From Chloroflexota bacterium (GTDB taxonomy: Bacteria > Chloroflexota > Dehalococcoidia > JABGRK01), in the NCBI GenBank assembly GCA_030665485.1, contig DAOUZV010000003.1, positions 1-21,551 on the forward strand: a DNA stretch of 21,551 bases, given 5' to 3'. Positions 6,851-13,799 of this stretch are shown here, in pieces (the stretch's first letter is position 1; each line of letters starts with the position of its first letter). The notes beneath the pieces are model-generated. The model was not told the DNA's origin and made no database searches. It worked only from the letters and a program-made list of their open reading frames with translations. The position numbers and the translations under genes were made by a program.

Positions 6851-7007
6851 CATTTGCAAATGGAGTCGAATCATTTATTTTTTCCTCCTTGAGCAGGTTG
6901 GTAGAGTCGGCCTCGCCGATGGGGATGCCCGCCCTGATGAGACGATCCATCACGGGTGCCCTATTTGTCGCAGGTCCCAGCGTGCATACTATTTTGGTGT
7001 GCTTTTT
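6822..7007 (-). pseudogene. Collapsed pyruvate kinase gene (N-terminus joined to C-terminal end)
   Basis: The minus strand has a 61-codon open frame with no usable start. Its first part, TKIVCTLGPATNRAPVMDRL and IRAG, is the N-terminal strand-helix of pyruvate kinase (consensus TKIVCTIGPAS...LI.AGM). From the same AG onward, AGIPIGEADSTNLLKEEKIN matches what I recall as the C-terminal end of pyruvate kinases (AGxPxGxxGTTNLxKV). Some 400 or more residues between the two, with the whole active site, are gone. The junction lies near 6927-6932, where both ends encode an alanine-glycine pair, consistent with deletion between short direct repeats. A TAA sits just ahead of the lysines where an ATG would be expected. 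Family match is from memory. Confidence 0.65.
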
Positions 7008-7128
7008 TTAGAATTTGCCGTGTTCTATTTTTGTTTAGCTTCTTTCTTAAGTTTATAAACGGCAACGGTTCCGCTGTGGTTTGCCGACTTGAGTCGCAAA
7101 AATTTAGACTTTGCTTATTGAAATAGGC

Positions 7129-7134
7129 TATAAT
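7129..7134 (+). promoter_or_regulatory. Probable -10 box for the citrate/homocitrate synthase gene
   Basis: TATAAT at 7129-7134 with only a weak -35 (TAGACT, 7105-7110, 18-base spacer). The implied leader is about 180 bases. It contains a 16-codon ORF (7152-7202), a TTTGCA/TGCAAA hairpin (7219-7237) and two copies of GTGCAAAC (7143 and 7231). A 12-base palindrome CGACTTGAGTCG (7085-7096) lies just upstream and could be an operator. No riboswitch class was recognised. Confidence 0.4.
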
Positions 7135-7323
7135 GGTATCAGGTGCAAACCATGATTAGAGTAGAAACGTGTCACATTTATAAGCTTCTTCATACTTATT
7201 GAGTGCTTTCGTTTTAGTTTTGCATTTTAAGTGCAAACACCGTTTATTAAGATTCTTTTAGATTGTTATGATGATATTTCTGTCTATCGTAACGGCTTTA
7301 AAAGGTTAAGGAGAATTGAGGAT

Positions 7324-8562
7324 ATGGGTAAGATTTATCTAGTTGATGTAACCAACCGCGATGGCGTGCAGACGGCGCGGCTGGGGCTGTCTAAGCTGGA
7401 AAAGACAATGGTGAACATGTATCTGAACGAGATGGGTGTTTACCAGAGCGAGTTTGGCTTTCCCACCACCAGGCACGAGTCCAACTACCTCAAGGCCAAC
7501 CTGGAGCTGGTCGAGATGGACGTAATTGATTCCTTGAGGCTGGAGGGATGGATTAGAGCGACGGTGGGCGATGTTGACCAAGCCTTTAGGCTGGTTCCGC
7601 AGCTTAAGCATTTGAATCTATCGATATCGACATCCGACCAGATGATAGAAGGCAAGTTTCAGGGTAAAAAGGATAAGAGGGATATCATAGCCAGTATGAC
7701 GCTGGCTGTTGACAGGGCCAAAGAGCTGGGTGCTGAGAGTATAGGTGTTAACGCCGAGGATGCTTCCAGAACCGAGACGGACTATCTGCTTGAGTTTGCT
7801 ACTGCCGCAAAAGAGCGCGGTGCCGCGAGGGTTCGTTATTGCGACACGCTGGGCTATGATAATCCGTTTACAATTTATGAGTCATGCAAAACACTGGCTA
7901 AAGAGGTTGGAATCGGGGTCGAGATTCACTGCCACGGCGATTTAGGTATGGCGGTGGCCAACTCGATTGCCGGTGCCAGGGGTGCGATCGACGGCGGGCA
8001 GGATGCTTATATAAACACGACGGTTAACGGCATAGGCGAAAGGGCGGGTAACGCCGATCTGCTGGCGGTGGTTCTAGCGGCCAAAAAGTCAAAAGGATTT
8101 GCCGACAAGTACGAGCTGGGCGGCAATGTTGACCTTGCCATGTCATGGAAGATAGCCAAGTTTGCCGCTTATGCCTTTGGCATACCGATTCCAATAAACC
8201 AGCCGGGCGTTGGTGCTAACGCCTTTGCCCATGAATCGGGAATACACGCCGATGGCGTGCTTAAGGACCCGGAGAATTACGAGCTATATGGTTACGAGGA
8301 GCTGGGCTTGGGCGAGCCGGTGCTGGTTGATACCGGCAGGCAGATTTGTACCGGTGAGTACAGCGGTATTTCCGGCTTCCGCCACGTAATGAGCCAGATT
8401 GAGGAAGTGTCTTTTGCCAACGATGAGGAGGCGCGCAAGGTGCTTGAGCTGGTAAGGTACGCCAACGTTGAATCTCAGCATCCGCTGGTTGAAGACGAGC
8501 TGCTGTTTATCTCTCAGTATCCGGATATAGCCAGGAAGCTGCTGACGTTCACGCCGGAGTAG
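7324..8562 (+). CDS. Re-citrate synthase / homocitrate synthase-family enzyme
   Basis: A 412-residue DRE-TIM metallolyase that condenses acetyl-CoA with a 2-oxo acid. Landmarks are VDVTNRDGVQTARLGLSKLE at the N-terminus (the R-D pair of the metal and acid site), QSEFGFPTTRHE, SISTSDQMI, GVNAEDASRT, the metal-binding HCHGD, and NGIGERAGN. The TNRDGVQT and QSEFGFPTTRHE variants, instead of TLRDGEQ and EVGIP, agree with what I remember of the Re-citrate synthases shown in Clostridium kluyveri and Dehalococcoides, so citrate formation from oxaloacetate and acetyl-CoA is the preferred role. Homocitrate synthase is the alternative. The ATG at 7324 fits this family's start (MGKIYLVDVTNRDG) and has GAGG just upstream; an earlier in-frame GTG at 7231 adds 31 residues of unlikely sequence. 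Single gene, with a terminator just downstream. Confidence 0.85.
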   Translation: MGKIYLVDVTNRDGVQTARLGLSKLEKTMVNMYLNEMGVYQSEFGFPTTRHESNYLKANLELVEMDVIDSLRLEGWIRATVGDVDQAFRLVPQLKHLNLSISTSDQMIEGKFQGKKDKRDIIASMTLAVDRAKELGAESIGVNAEDASRTETDYLLEFATAAKERGAARVRYCDTLGYDNPFTIYESCKTLAKEVGIGVEIHCHGDLGMAVANSIAGARGAIDGGQDAYINTTVNGIGERAGNADLLAVVLAAKKSKGFADKYELGGNVDLAMSWKIAKFAAYAFGIPIPINQPGVGANAFAHESGIHADGVLKDPENYELYGYEELGLGEPVLVDTGRQICTGEYSGISGFRHVMSQIEEVSFANDEEARKVLELVRYANVESQHPLVEDELLFISQYPDIARKLLTFTPE

Positions 8563-8600
8563 GCGGCGATATCATTGTCGTGGCACATAGTTATCAAGGA

Positions 8601-8634
8601 ATCACGCTGGATTTACGCGTTCAGCGTGGTTTTT
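8601..8634 (+). terminator. Intrinsic terminator of the citrate/homocitrate synthase gene
   Basis: CACGCTG (8603-8609) pairs with CAGCGTG (8622-8628), extended by wobble pairs on both sides and followed by TTTTT (8630-8634). It overlaps the last codons of the convergent ABM gene. Confidence 0.75.
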
Positions 8635-8920
8635 CCTCTGTGGCCAGTATCTGGTAGGTGCTGACCTTGGGTAACTCCGTTAGATAAGGCGCCACTTTTT
8701 TATATAGCTCGGAGCGCTTGTCCGACCTTTCCCATACCCTCCAGTCGTCGAGGCTGCGCCAGGTGCTGATTACGATTATCGCCGCTTCATCCTCTGTGCT
8801 TACCAGTGTCTCGCCGCTGATGTAGCCGGGCCACTGCATGGCTGCCGATCTTAACTGCTGCAGTATATGAGTTATTTCCGCCTTGTCGGCCAAATGCCGC
8901 TCAACGATCATTCTAAGCAT
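8621..8920 (-). CDS. ABM-domain (antibiotic biosynthesis monooxygenase-like) protein
   Basis: A 99-residue single-domain protein with a dimeric alpha-beta barrel pattern: MLRMIVERHLADKAEITHIL at the N-terminus, QLRSAAMQWPGYISGETLVS, then an IIVISTWRSLDDWRVWERSD block and a C-terminal region ending in STYQILA. This fits the ABM superfamily, whose members include small monooxygenases, heme-degrading enzymes and proteins without known activity. No specific function can be read. AAAGGAGG precedes the ATG. It is divergent from the padR-MFS pair and shares a 137-base control region with it. Confidence 0.8.
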   Translation of the reverse strand: MLRMIVERHLADKAEITHILQQLRSAAMQWPGYISGETLVSTEDEAAIIVISTWRSLDDWRVWERSDKRSELYKKVAPYLTELPKVSTYQILATEEKPR

Positions 8921-8956
8921 TGCTGCCTCCTTTCAATGTGTGGATTTAGGGGCTAT

Positions 8957-8985
8957 AAATTAATCCTTTTAAGGGGCGATGTCAA
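8957..8985 (-). promoter_or_regulatory. Promoter of the ABM-domain gene
   Basis: On the minus strand TTGACA (8985-8980) and TAATTT (8962-8957) are 17 bases apart. It lies back to back with the padR promoter; the two -35 boxes are 14 bases apart. Confidence 0.65.
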
Positions 8986-8999
8986 TACCTTTTTAGATG

Positions 9000-9028
9000 T
9001 TGACGGGGCATCGCTTTTTGGATATAAT
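9000..9028 (+). promoter_or_regulatory. Promoter of padR-MFS
   Basis: TTGACG at 9000-9005 and TATAAT at 9023-9028 with a 17-base spacer, 30 bases before the padR start codon. Confidence 0.75.
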
Positions 9029-9043
9029 ATCGCAAAACGATAT
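9021..9043. promoter_or_regulatory. Candidate operator over the padR -10 box
   Basis: Two overlapping palindromes cover the -10 box and the expected transcription start: GATATAATATC (9021-9031, perfect around one central base) and ATATCG-N5-CGATAT (9027-9043, perfect 6-base arms). PadR proteins are usually autoregulatory dimers that bind such sites; the assignment is inferred from position. Confidence 0.45.
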
Positions 9044-9057
9044 CGGGCAGCGTTATT

Positions 9058-9363
9058 ATGATCGACAGAGAGTTTTTTCTGGGTTTCGTCAAGATACACA
9101 TCCTGTACCACGCCATAAAGGAGCCCATCTATGGCGTGGAGATAATGCGCGAGCTGGCAAGGCATGGCTACGACCTGAGCCCGGGCACGTTATATCCGAC
9201 ATTACATAGGATGGAAAGAGACGGATATCTGGTAAGCAGGCGCGAGGTAGTCGAAGGCAAAGCGCGCAAATACTACCGGGCGACTGATGTTGGTGTGCGC
9301 ATGCTGGAACAATCGAAAAAGCAGATTATGGAACTGGTCAGGGAAGTGGTCGATGAGAAGTAG
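9058..9363 (+). CDS. PadR-family transcriptional regulator
   Basis: A 101-residue protein that is nearly all PadR winged helix: IHILYHAIKEPIYGVEIMREL, then the diagnostic LSPGTLYPTLHRMERDGYLV at about residues 40-59, followed by the wing REVVEGKARKYYRATDVG and a C-terminal dimerisation helix. PadR proteins usually repress a neighbouring transporter or detoxification gene until an aromatic or hydrophobic ligand binds. The ATG at 9058 has only a weak Shine-Dalgarno sequence but fits a family-typical N-terminus. The MFS transporter starts 8 bases after the stop, so the two form an operon, and the transporter is the likely target. Confidence 0.92.
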   Translation: MIDREFFLGFVKIHILYHAIKEPIYGVEIMRELARHGYDLSPGTLYPTLHRMERDGYLVSRREVVEGKARKYYRATDVGVRMLEQSKKQIMELVREVVDEK

Positions 9364-9371
9364 AAGGTTAA

Positions 9372-10679
9372 ATGATTAAGCGTTTTTCATTATACGGATT
9401 TTTAAAGAACCAGCGCTATTTTGAAATAGTTTTTCTGCTGTTCATCACTGACCAGCGGTACGGCCTTGGGTTTTCCTACACCCAGTTTGGCCTTCTCATT
9501 GCCTTCCGCGAACTTTGCGTTATTCTTATGGAAGTTCCCAGCGGCGCCGTGGCCGATCTGTTCGGCCGCCGCCGTAGCATGATATTATCCTTTATTTCAT
9601 ATATCGCCGCCTTTACCGTATTCGGTTTCAGTCAGGTCTATTGGCATCTCTTCATAGCCATGTTCTTTTTCGCCATAGGCGAGGCGTTTCGCACCGGCAC
9701 CCACAAGGCGATGATATTCACGTGGCTGCGTAACAGAGGCCGCGTTGATGAAAAAACCAGGGTATACGGCTACACGCGCTCTTGGGCAAAAATAGGGTCG
9801 GCGGTTTCAGTAGTCTTGAGTGTAGTTATCGTGTTTTCCCTACAGAAATACAACTACGTTTTCTTCTTCGCCGCCATCCCGTATGTAATGGGACTGATCA
9901 ATTTCCTCAGCTATCCGGCGGAACTGGAGGGCCAGCCCGGCACCGGTGTTGGTGTCCGCGAAGTATGCGTTCACCTTTGGCAGTGTTTGCGCAATGCTAT
10001 AGCAATTAGGAGGTTACGCCGCTTGATTGTGGAGTCGATGTCGTTTGAAGGTGTTTACAAAGCGGTTGAAAGCTATTTGCAGCCCGTAGTTATGGGTATG
10101 GCACTGCTAATCCCCATTTTTATTGGTCTGACTGATATACGCCGCGGTATCCTCATGATTGGCGCAGTCTATGTTGTTCTGTACTTGGCAGCAGCCTATG
10201 CCAGCCGCCAGTCTCACCGCCTCAGCGATCGCACCGGGGGAGAGGAAAAGGGCAGTCGTCTGCTATGGAAGGTGGTCTTCGCTCTTTATATAGCCCTCAT
10301 CCCGCTGCTGTTCTTTGAGTATTTCTATGTGGCAATAGTCGGTTTCATCGCGCTTGCTCTTATCCAGAACTTCTGGCGTCCCATGTTGATAAGCAGGTTT
10401 GACGCTTTTGCCAGCGAGACCCGTGGCGCCACCATACTATCCATAGAAAGCCAGGCAAAATCGTTCTCCACAATGATCGTAGCGCCCATAATCGGCGCAG
10501 CTGTGGACTTTGTTGAGAAGCATCAGGGTCTAGGGGGAGATTTCTGGCCGGTGGCCGCAATAGCCGCCATAGCCGCCCTGCTTATGCTGCTTACGCCACT
10601 CAAGAATCGAGGTAATGAGGTAGAGGCACTGGAATGTGAGACGGGCTCTGTTATTGACGCAGAGGACGTGGACGGCTAA
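9372..10679 (+). CDS. MFS transporter
   Basis: A 435-residue polytopic membrane protein with about 12 predicted helices. The loop between helices 2 and 3 carries the MFS motif A (GAVADLFGRRRSM, near residues 58-70). The first half reads EVPSGAVAD and FFFAIGEAFRTGTHKAMIFTWL, a pattern common in drug- and metabolite-exporting MFS proteins. A soluble acidic tail (ECETGSVIDAEDVDG) ends the protein. The substrate cannot be inferred, but linkage to a PadR repressor suggests export of a toxic or aromatic compound. AAGG precedes the ATG. It converges with the Fe-S gene on the other strand, with 5 bases between the two stop codons and no visible terminator. Confidence 0.88.
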   Translation: MIKRFSLYGFLKNQRYFEIVFLLFITDQRYGLGFSYTQFGLLIAFRELCVILMEVPSGAVADLFGRRRSMILSFISYIAAFTVFGFSQVYWHLFIAMFFFAIGEAFRTGTHKAMIFTWLRNRGRVDEKTRVYGYTRSWAKIGSAVSVVLSVVIVFSLQKYNYVFFFAAIPYVMGLINFLSYPAELEGQPGTGVGVREVCVHLWQCLRNAIAIRRLRRLIVESMSFEGVYKAVESYLQPVVMGMALLIPIFIGLTDIRRGILMIGAVYVVLYLAAAYASRQSHRLSDRTGGEEKGSRLLWKVVFALYIALIPLLFFEYFYVAIVGFIALALIQNFWRPMLISRFDAFASETRGATILSIESQAKSFSTMIVAPIIGAAVDFVEKHQGLGGDFWPVAAIAAIAALLMLLTPLKNRGNEVEALECETGSVIDAEDVDG

Positions 10680-10684
10680 TTTGA

Positions 10685-11221
10685 CTACAGTAGATTTGTA
10701 AGCTCTTGCCTCTTGCTTGAGTGTTCCTCATGTAGTAGACCCGGGCAGTTATCCAGTTCGGCTTGGTCGTTTATCAGGGCGCTGGCGAATGCCATGCAGG
10801 TGGCCAGCCCGCACTCTCTGCAATTTGTCCGTGGCAGCAGCTTATATATACTAAGTGTGGGAGGTTTGGCTTTTTTACCGTTGTACTTGGGTTCGATATC
10901 GCCTCGCCTGCGCCAGATATCATTGAGTAAGCCGATGATAATTTCTGTCTTTTGCAGAGCTTCCTCTCTGTTATGAACCATGGCGATGGTTATTAGATTG
11001 GGGCGCATGGAACAGAATATCTCATCGTGTCGAAAAGACAGAAATTTTTCATTATGCAGGTAGTCGATACACTCCACTTGCGCGTTTATATAGGGCAGCG
11101 CCCTGCCGATGTCGCCGGGCAGAGTAATTTCGATCTTGTATTCGAAGGAGCCGGGCTCGCAGGCGCGCTCGACAAGCTTCATTCCATAATCGCCGATTAA
11201 TGCTTCATCATGATTATTCAT
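10685..11221 (-). CDS. (4Fe-4S)-binding protein with CODH/ACS-gamma-like cysteine motif
   Basis: A 178-residue soluble protein. Residues 1-105 form a domain that I do not recognise (EYKIEITLPGDIGRALPYIN, MRPNLITIAMVHNREEALQK). Residues 123-165 carry the cluster motif LSIYKLLPRTNCRECGLATC with cysteines 134, 137, 142 and 159 (C-x2-C-x4-C-x16-C). This spacing and the KLLP-TNC-ECG-TC wording match the N-terminal 4Fe-4S domain (PF04060-type) of the acetyl-CoA synthase/CODH corrinoid protein large subunit and relatives. An electron-transfer or corrinoid-related role is possible; no partner gene is adjacent. The start is not strongly supported: the ATG at 11221 has only a weak purine-rich site, and an internal ATG at residue 14 is possible. 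Confidence 0.75.
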   Translation of the reverse strand: MNNHDEALIGDYGMKLVERACEPGSFEYKIEITLPGDIGRALPYINAQVECIDYLHNEKFLSFRHDEIFCSMRPNLITIAMVHNREEALQKTEIIIGLLNDIWRRRGDIEPKYNGKKAKPPTLSIYKLLPRTNCRECGLATCMAFASALINDQAELDNCPGLLHEEHSSKRQELTNLL

Positions 11222-11396
11222 TTCATCCGCTTCTTGTACTTGACGCTTCTATGGACGAGTTTTCAGGAGTTGTTTTCTATTTTACCCTGCTGGCGCAACC
11301 CGAAGGAATCTAAAGCAAGATTATCTGGGAATTATTAAGACTTTCTCACATCAAATAATCACTCTTTTGGGTGATTGTGACAGGGTGAAGTAGTTT

Positions 11397-11537
11397 TATG
11401 ATGTTTGGTGAGAGTGGGGCTTCTTGGCAAAGCTTACAATTCCAGCCGCTTCTTGGAATCAAATGCGTTATATCATAAAAGTCTGAACTGGTAAAAAGCA
11501 TAAGTGAAGGCGGCCTTTACAGGCCGCCTTTCTTTTT
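11397..11537 (+). ncRNA. Candidate small RNA in the long intergenic region (unproven)
   Basis: The 423 bases between the Fe-S gene (from 11221) and the fatty acid operon (from 11645) hold no ORF that I can support. On the plus strand there is a promoter-like pair, TTGTGA (11375-11380) and TATGAT (11397-11402), with a 16-base spacer. About 130 bases after the expected start stands a perfect terminator at 11507-11537. The stretch between can form an ATTCCA/TGGAAT hairpin and another around GGCTT/AAGC. No plus-strand gene upstream needs this terminator, since the nearest is separated by a minus-strand gene. No known RNA family was recognised. An AATCAC/GTGATT hairpin lies near 11356-11375. Confidence 0.3.
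11507..11537 (+). terminator. Strong intrinsic terminator without an obvious gene upstream
   Basis: AAGGCGGCCT (11507-11516) pairs perfectly with AGGCCGCCTT (11521-11530) around TTAC, followed by TCTTTTT. The T run exists only on the plus-strand side, so it terminates plus-strand transcription, 19 bases before the -35 box of the fatty acid operon. Confidence 0.85.
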
Positions 11538-11555
11538 ATGTATTTGGCTTCGTTA

Positions 11556-11584
11556 TTGACATAGATTGCGGCGGACAGTATTAT
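11556..11584 (+). promoter_or_regulatory. Promoter of the fatty acid synthesis operon
   Basis: TTGACA at 11556-11561 and TATTAT at 11579-11584, 17-base spacer (TATAAT at 11582-11587 overlaps it). The leader is about 50 bases. CTAAAGC-C-GCTTTAG at 11618-11632, a perfect 15-base palindrome between the expected start and the first start codon, is a candidate operator. Confidence 0.7.
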
Positions 11585-11644
11585 AATTGGACATACATAG
11601 ACTCGCTATGCATGTAGCTAAAGCCGCTTTAGATGGGATATAGT

Positions 11645-12049
11645 ATGTCTGATATAAACGCTGCCCACTATGCCAGCATGGAACCGGGATACGTAATCTC
11701 CTCTGCCCGCTATACCTTTTCCCCAAAAGATGTGGAGGCCTATCTTGCGGCCACGGAGGATGTGGGCGACCTTTTTGGCGAAAACGGTATTGTTCCACCG
11801 ATGGCGGTGGCGGCACTTCCCATGGGGGCGATATCGGACAGCATCTCTTTTCCCGACGGCGCGGTTCATGTGTCTCAGCAGATGGAGTTTTGCGATGAGG
11901 TTATGGTTGGGGAATCGGTCGTATGCACATCAACTTTGCTTAAAAAGCACAAACGCGGACCTTTTAATATGCTAACCCTTGGCATTGAGGTAAAGAACGA
12001 GACGGAGACGGTTGTTTACTACGGCAAGACCAGTGTACTATTACCGTAG
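11645..12049 (+). CDS. MaoC-fold (3R)-hydroxyacyl-ACP dehydratase subunit, HadA-like
   Basis: A 134-residue single hot-dog domain. The N-terminal part, YTFSPKDVEAYLAATEDVGD, leads to NGIVPPMAVAALPMGAI in the position of the central helix, as in the FAS1-DH/HadA type of MaoC protein. It ends with a hot-dog strand set (VCTSTLLKKHKRGPFNMLTL and VVYYGKTSVLLP). It lacks the Asp-x4-His catalytic pair, so I take it for the non-catalytic, substrate-binding partner of the next gene, as HadA is for HadB in mycobacteria. The ATG at 11645 has GGGA 8 bases upstream; an in-frame ATG at 11633 has no ribosome site. It is the first gene of the operon. Confidence 0.78.
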   Translation: MSDINAAHYASMEPGYVISSARYTFSPKDVEAYLAATEDVGDLFGENGIVPPMAVAALPMGAISDSISFPDGAVHVSQQMEFCDEVMVGESVVCTSTLLKKHKRGPFNMLTLGIEVKNETETVVYYGKTSVLLP

Positions 12050-12069
12050 TAAAGAGGGGGCTGGCTAGC

Positions 12070-12504
12070 ATGGATAAGTCTGGTCGAAAAATAACAGATT
12101 TACGAGAGGGAGTGGAGCTGCCACCGCTTGTAAAATCAGTCGTACAGGAGAATATAAACAGGTATGCCGAAGCGGCGCGGGACTTCAACCCGATACATAT
12201 AGATGAGGAGTTTGCCAAGAAAACGCCGGCTGGAGGAACGATAGCTCACGGCATGCTGGCACTGGCCTACGTTTCCCAGATGATGACCGATGCCTTTGGA
12301 CTTGACTGGGTGGCCGGCGGCAAGCTGGACATAAGGTTCAAGGCTCCGGCCAGGCCGGGTGACACTTTGACAGTGAGCGGCCAGATAGTTAGAATCGATA
12401 GCAACGACGATCGCAAAACGGTGTGCTGTGATGTGACCTGCGTTAATCAGAAAGACGAAGTGGTAGTACTTGGAAAAGCGGAGGTGGGGTTAATTGGCGA
12501 TTAG
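12070..12504 (+). CDS. MaoC-fold (3R)-hydroxyacyl-ACP dehydratase catalytic subunit, HadB-like
   Basis: A 144-residue hot-dog-fold hydratase/dehydratase. The hydratase-2 motif is complete: AARDFNPIHIDEEFAKKTPA with D38, N40 and H43, then GGTIAHGMLALAYVSQMM. The strand set KLDIRFKAPARPGDTLTVSG completes the fold. In type II fatty acid synthesis it would remove water from 3-hydroxyacyl-ACP to give trans-2-enoyl-ACP, the job of FabZ in most bacteria, and no fabZ is seen in this operon. A GAGGGGG site precedes the ATG. The gene begins 20 bases after the HadA-like gene and overlaps plsX by 11 bases, so it should be co-translated with its neighbours. Confidence 0.85.
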   Translation: MDKSGRKITDLREGVELPPLVKSVVQENINRYAEAARDFNPIHIDEEFAKKTPAGGTIAHGMLALAYVSQMMTDAFGLDWVAGGKLDIRFKAPARPGDTLTVSGQIVRIDSNDDRKTVCCDVTCVNQKDEVVVLGKAEVGLIGD

Positions 12505-13507
12505 GATAGCGGTTGACGGCATGGGCGGTGATAACGCGCCCGGCGAGATAGTCAAGGGTGCTGTAATGGGCGCCAGGCAATACGGAGCCGACATTATCTT
12601 GGTCGGGCCGCAGGATGTCATGCAGGGCGAGCTTGCCAAGCACGATACATCGGGACTGAACATCGACATAGTACACACCGACGAGTACCTGGTTGAGGGG
12701 GAGCATCCGGCATATGCGCTACGAAAGAAGCGCAAGGCCTCCATCGCCGTTGCTACCAAACTGGTAAAAAGCGGCGACGCCGATGCGGTGATAAGCGCTG
12801 GTCCCACGGGCGGCGTGGTGGCCTCGGCACTTCAGTTTCTGGGCACGATAGAAGGCATATCGCGGCCGGTAGTTGGCGGTGCGTTTCTGGGCTTTACCCC
12901 CAACATGCTGATGATGGATATGGGCGGCAACGTGGACTGCAAGCCGTACCAGTTTCTTGATTTCGCCATCGTGGGCACCGTATTTGCCAAGAAGATGCTG
13001 GGTATTGAGAACCCGACGGTGGCACTCTTAAGCATTGGAGCTGAGGAGGGCAAGGGCAATGAGGTTGTGAGGGAGAGCTATCCGCTTTTTGCAAAAAGCG
13101 GGCTCAACTTTATCGGCCAGGTGGAGGGCTATGATATTCCCACCGGCAAAGCCAACGTTATAATATGTGATGGATTTGTGGGCAATATTATAGTAAAATT
13201 CGGTGAATCGCTGGGTAAACTAATCGCAAAGTATCTGGAAAACGAGCTTAAGGGCAAGATACCCGATGCCGATCTTAAGCATATAACGGATTACATGATT
13301 TACGCCACCAATGCCGCTGATGCACGCGGCGGAGGGCCGCTTTGGGCCATAAACGGCGTTTCCTGCGTGGCGCATGGCAGGGCCATTGCCGAAGAGTTTG
13401 CCAAAGTCATCGAGCAGGCCAAGATTGTTGTAGAAAAAGACATAGTCGGCTCGCTAAAGGCCGAGCTGGCCGAGATAAGAAGCAAAATCGGAAACGATAT
13501 TTATTAG
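12494..13507 (+). CDS. plsX: Phosphate acyltransferase PlsX
   Basis: A 337-residue protein of full family length. It begins IRIAVDGMGGDNAPGEIVKG and continues with IDIVHTDEYLVEGEHPAYAL, the SAGPTGGVVASALQFLG block, LLSIGAEEGKGNEVVRESY and NVIICDGFVGNIIVKFGESL. PlsX transfers the acyl group from acyl-ACP to phosphate, giving acyl-phosphate for PlsY, and so links fatty acid synthesis to phospholipid synthesis at the membrane. The start is a TTG at 12494 that overlaps the end of the preceding gene; GAGGTG 7 bases upstream supports it. Position directly before acpP is common for plsX. Confidence 0.95.
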   Translation: MAIRIAVDGMGGDNAPGEIVKGAVMGARQYGADIILVGPQDVMQGELAKHDTSGLNIDIVHTDEYLVEGEHPAYALRKKRKASIAVATKLVKSGDADAVISAGPTGGVVASALQFLGTIEGISRPVVGGAFLGFTPNMLMMDMGGNVDCKPYQFLDFAIVGTVFAKKMLGIENPTVALLSIGAEEGKGNEVVRESYPLFAKSGLNFIGQVEGYDIPTGKANVIICDGFVGNIIVKFGESLGKLIAKYLENELKGKIPDADLKHITDYMIYATNAADARGGGPLWAINGVSCVAHGRAIAEEFAKVIEQAKIVVEKDIVGSLKAELAEIRSKIGNDIY

Positions 13508-13544
13508 CCGCGTCTATATATAAATCGATATGGAGGAAGAAAGT

Positions 13545-13787
13545 ATGTCAGTGGAGGAAACCGTAAGAGAGATTGTGACCCGCATAGTGCGCAGGCCGGC
13601 AAGCGAGTTTGCCAAGGAAACCACTTTTAAGGATATGGGCGCCGATTCCCTTGATATCGTCCAGATCCTAAGCGCCGTTGAAGACAAGTACGATATTGAG
13701 CTGGAAGACGATGCACTGACGGACATCAAGGATATGGCGGGATTTGTGGCCTACATAGAGCGCTGTATAAGCGAAAACGGCAAATAA
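13545..13787 (+). CDS. acpP: Acyl carrier protein
   Basis: An 80-residue acidic protein with the phosphopantetheine attachment site MGADSLDIVQ (serine 35) and the following recognition helix VEDKYDIELEDDAL. The holo form carries the growing acyl chain on its phosphopantetheine arm in the cytosol. GGAGG, 9 bases upstream, selects the ATG at 13545; the longer frame starts at an ATG just ahead of that same site. The N-terminal helix is unusually basic for an ACP (ITRIVRRPASEFAKE region). It lies between plsX and the FabL-like gene. Confidence 0.94.
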   Translation: MSVEETVREIVTRIVRRPASEFAKETTFKDMGADSLDIVQILSAVEDKYDIELEDDALTDIKDMAGFVAYIERCISENGK

Positions 13788-13799
13788 CGGAGATTAACA

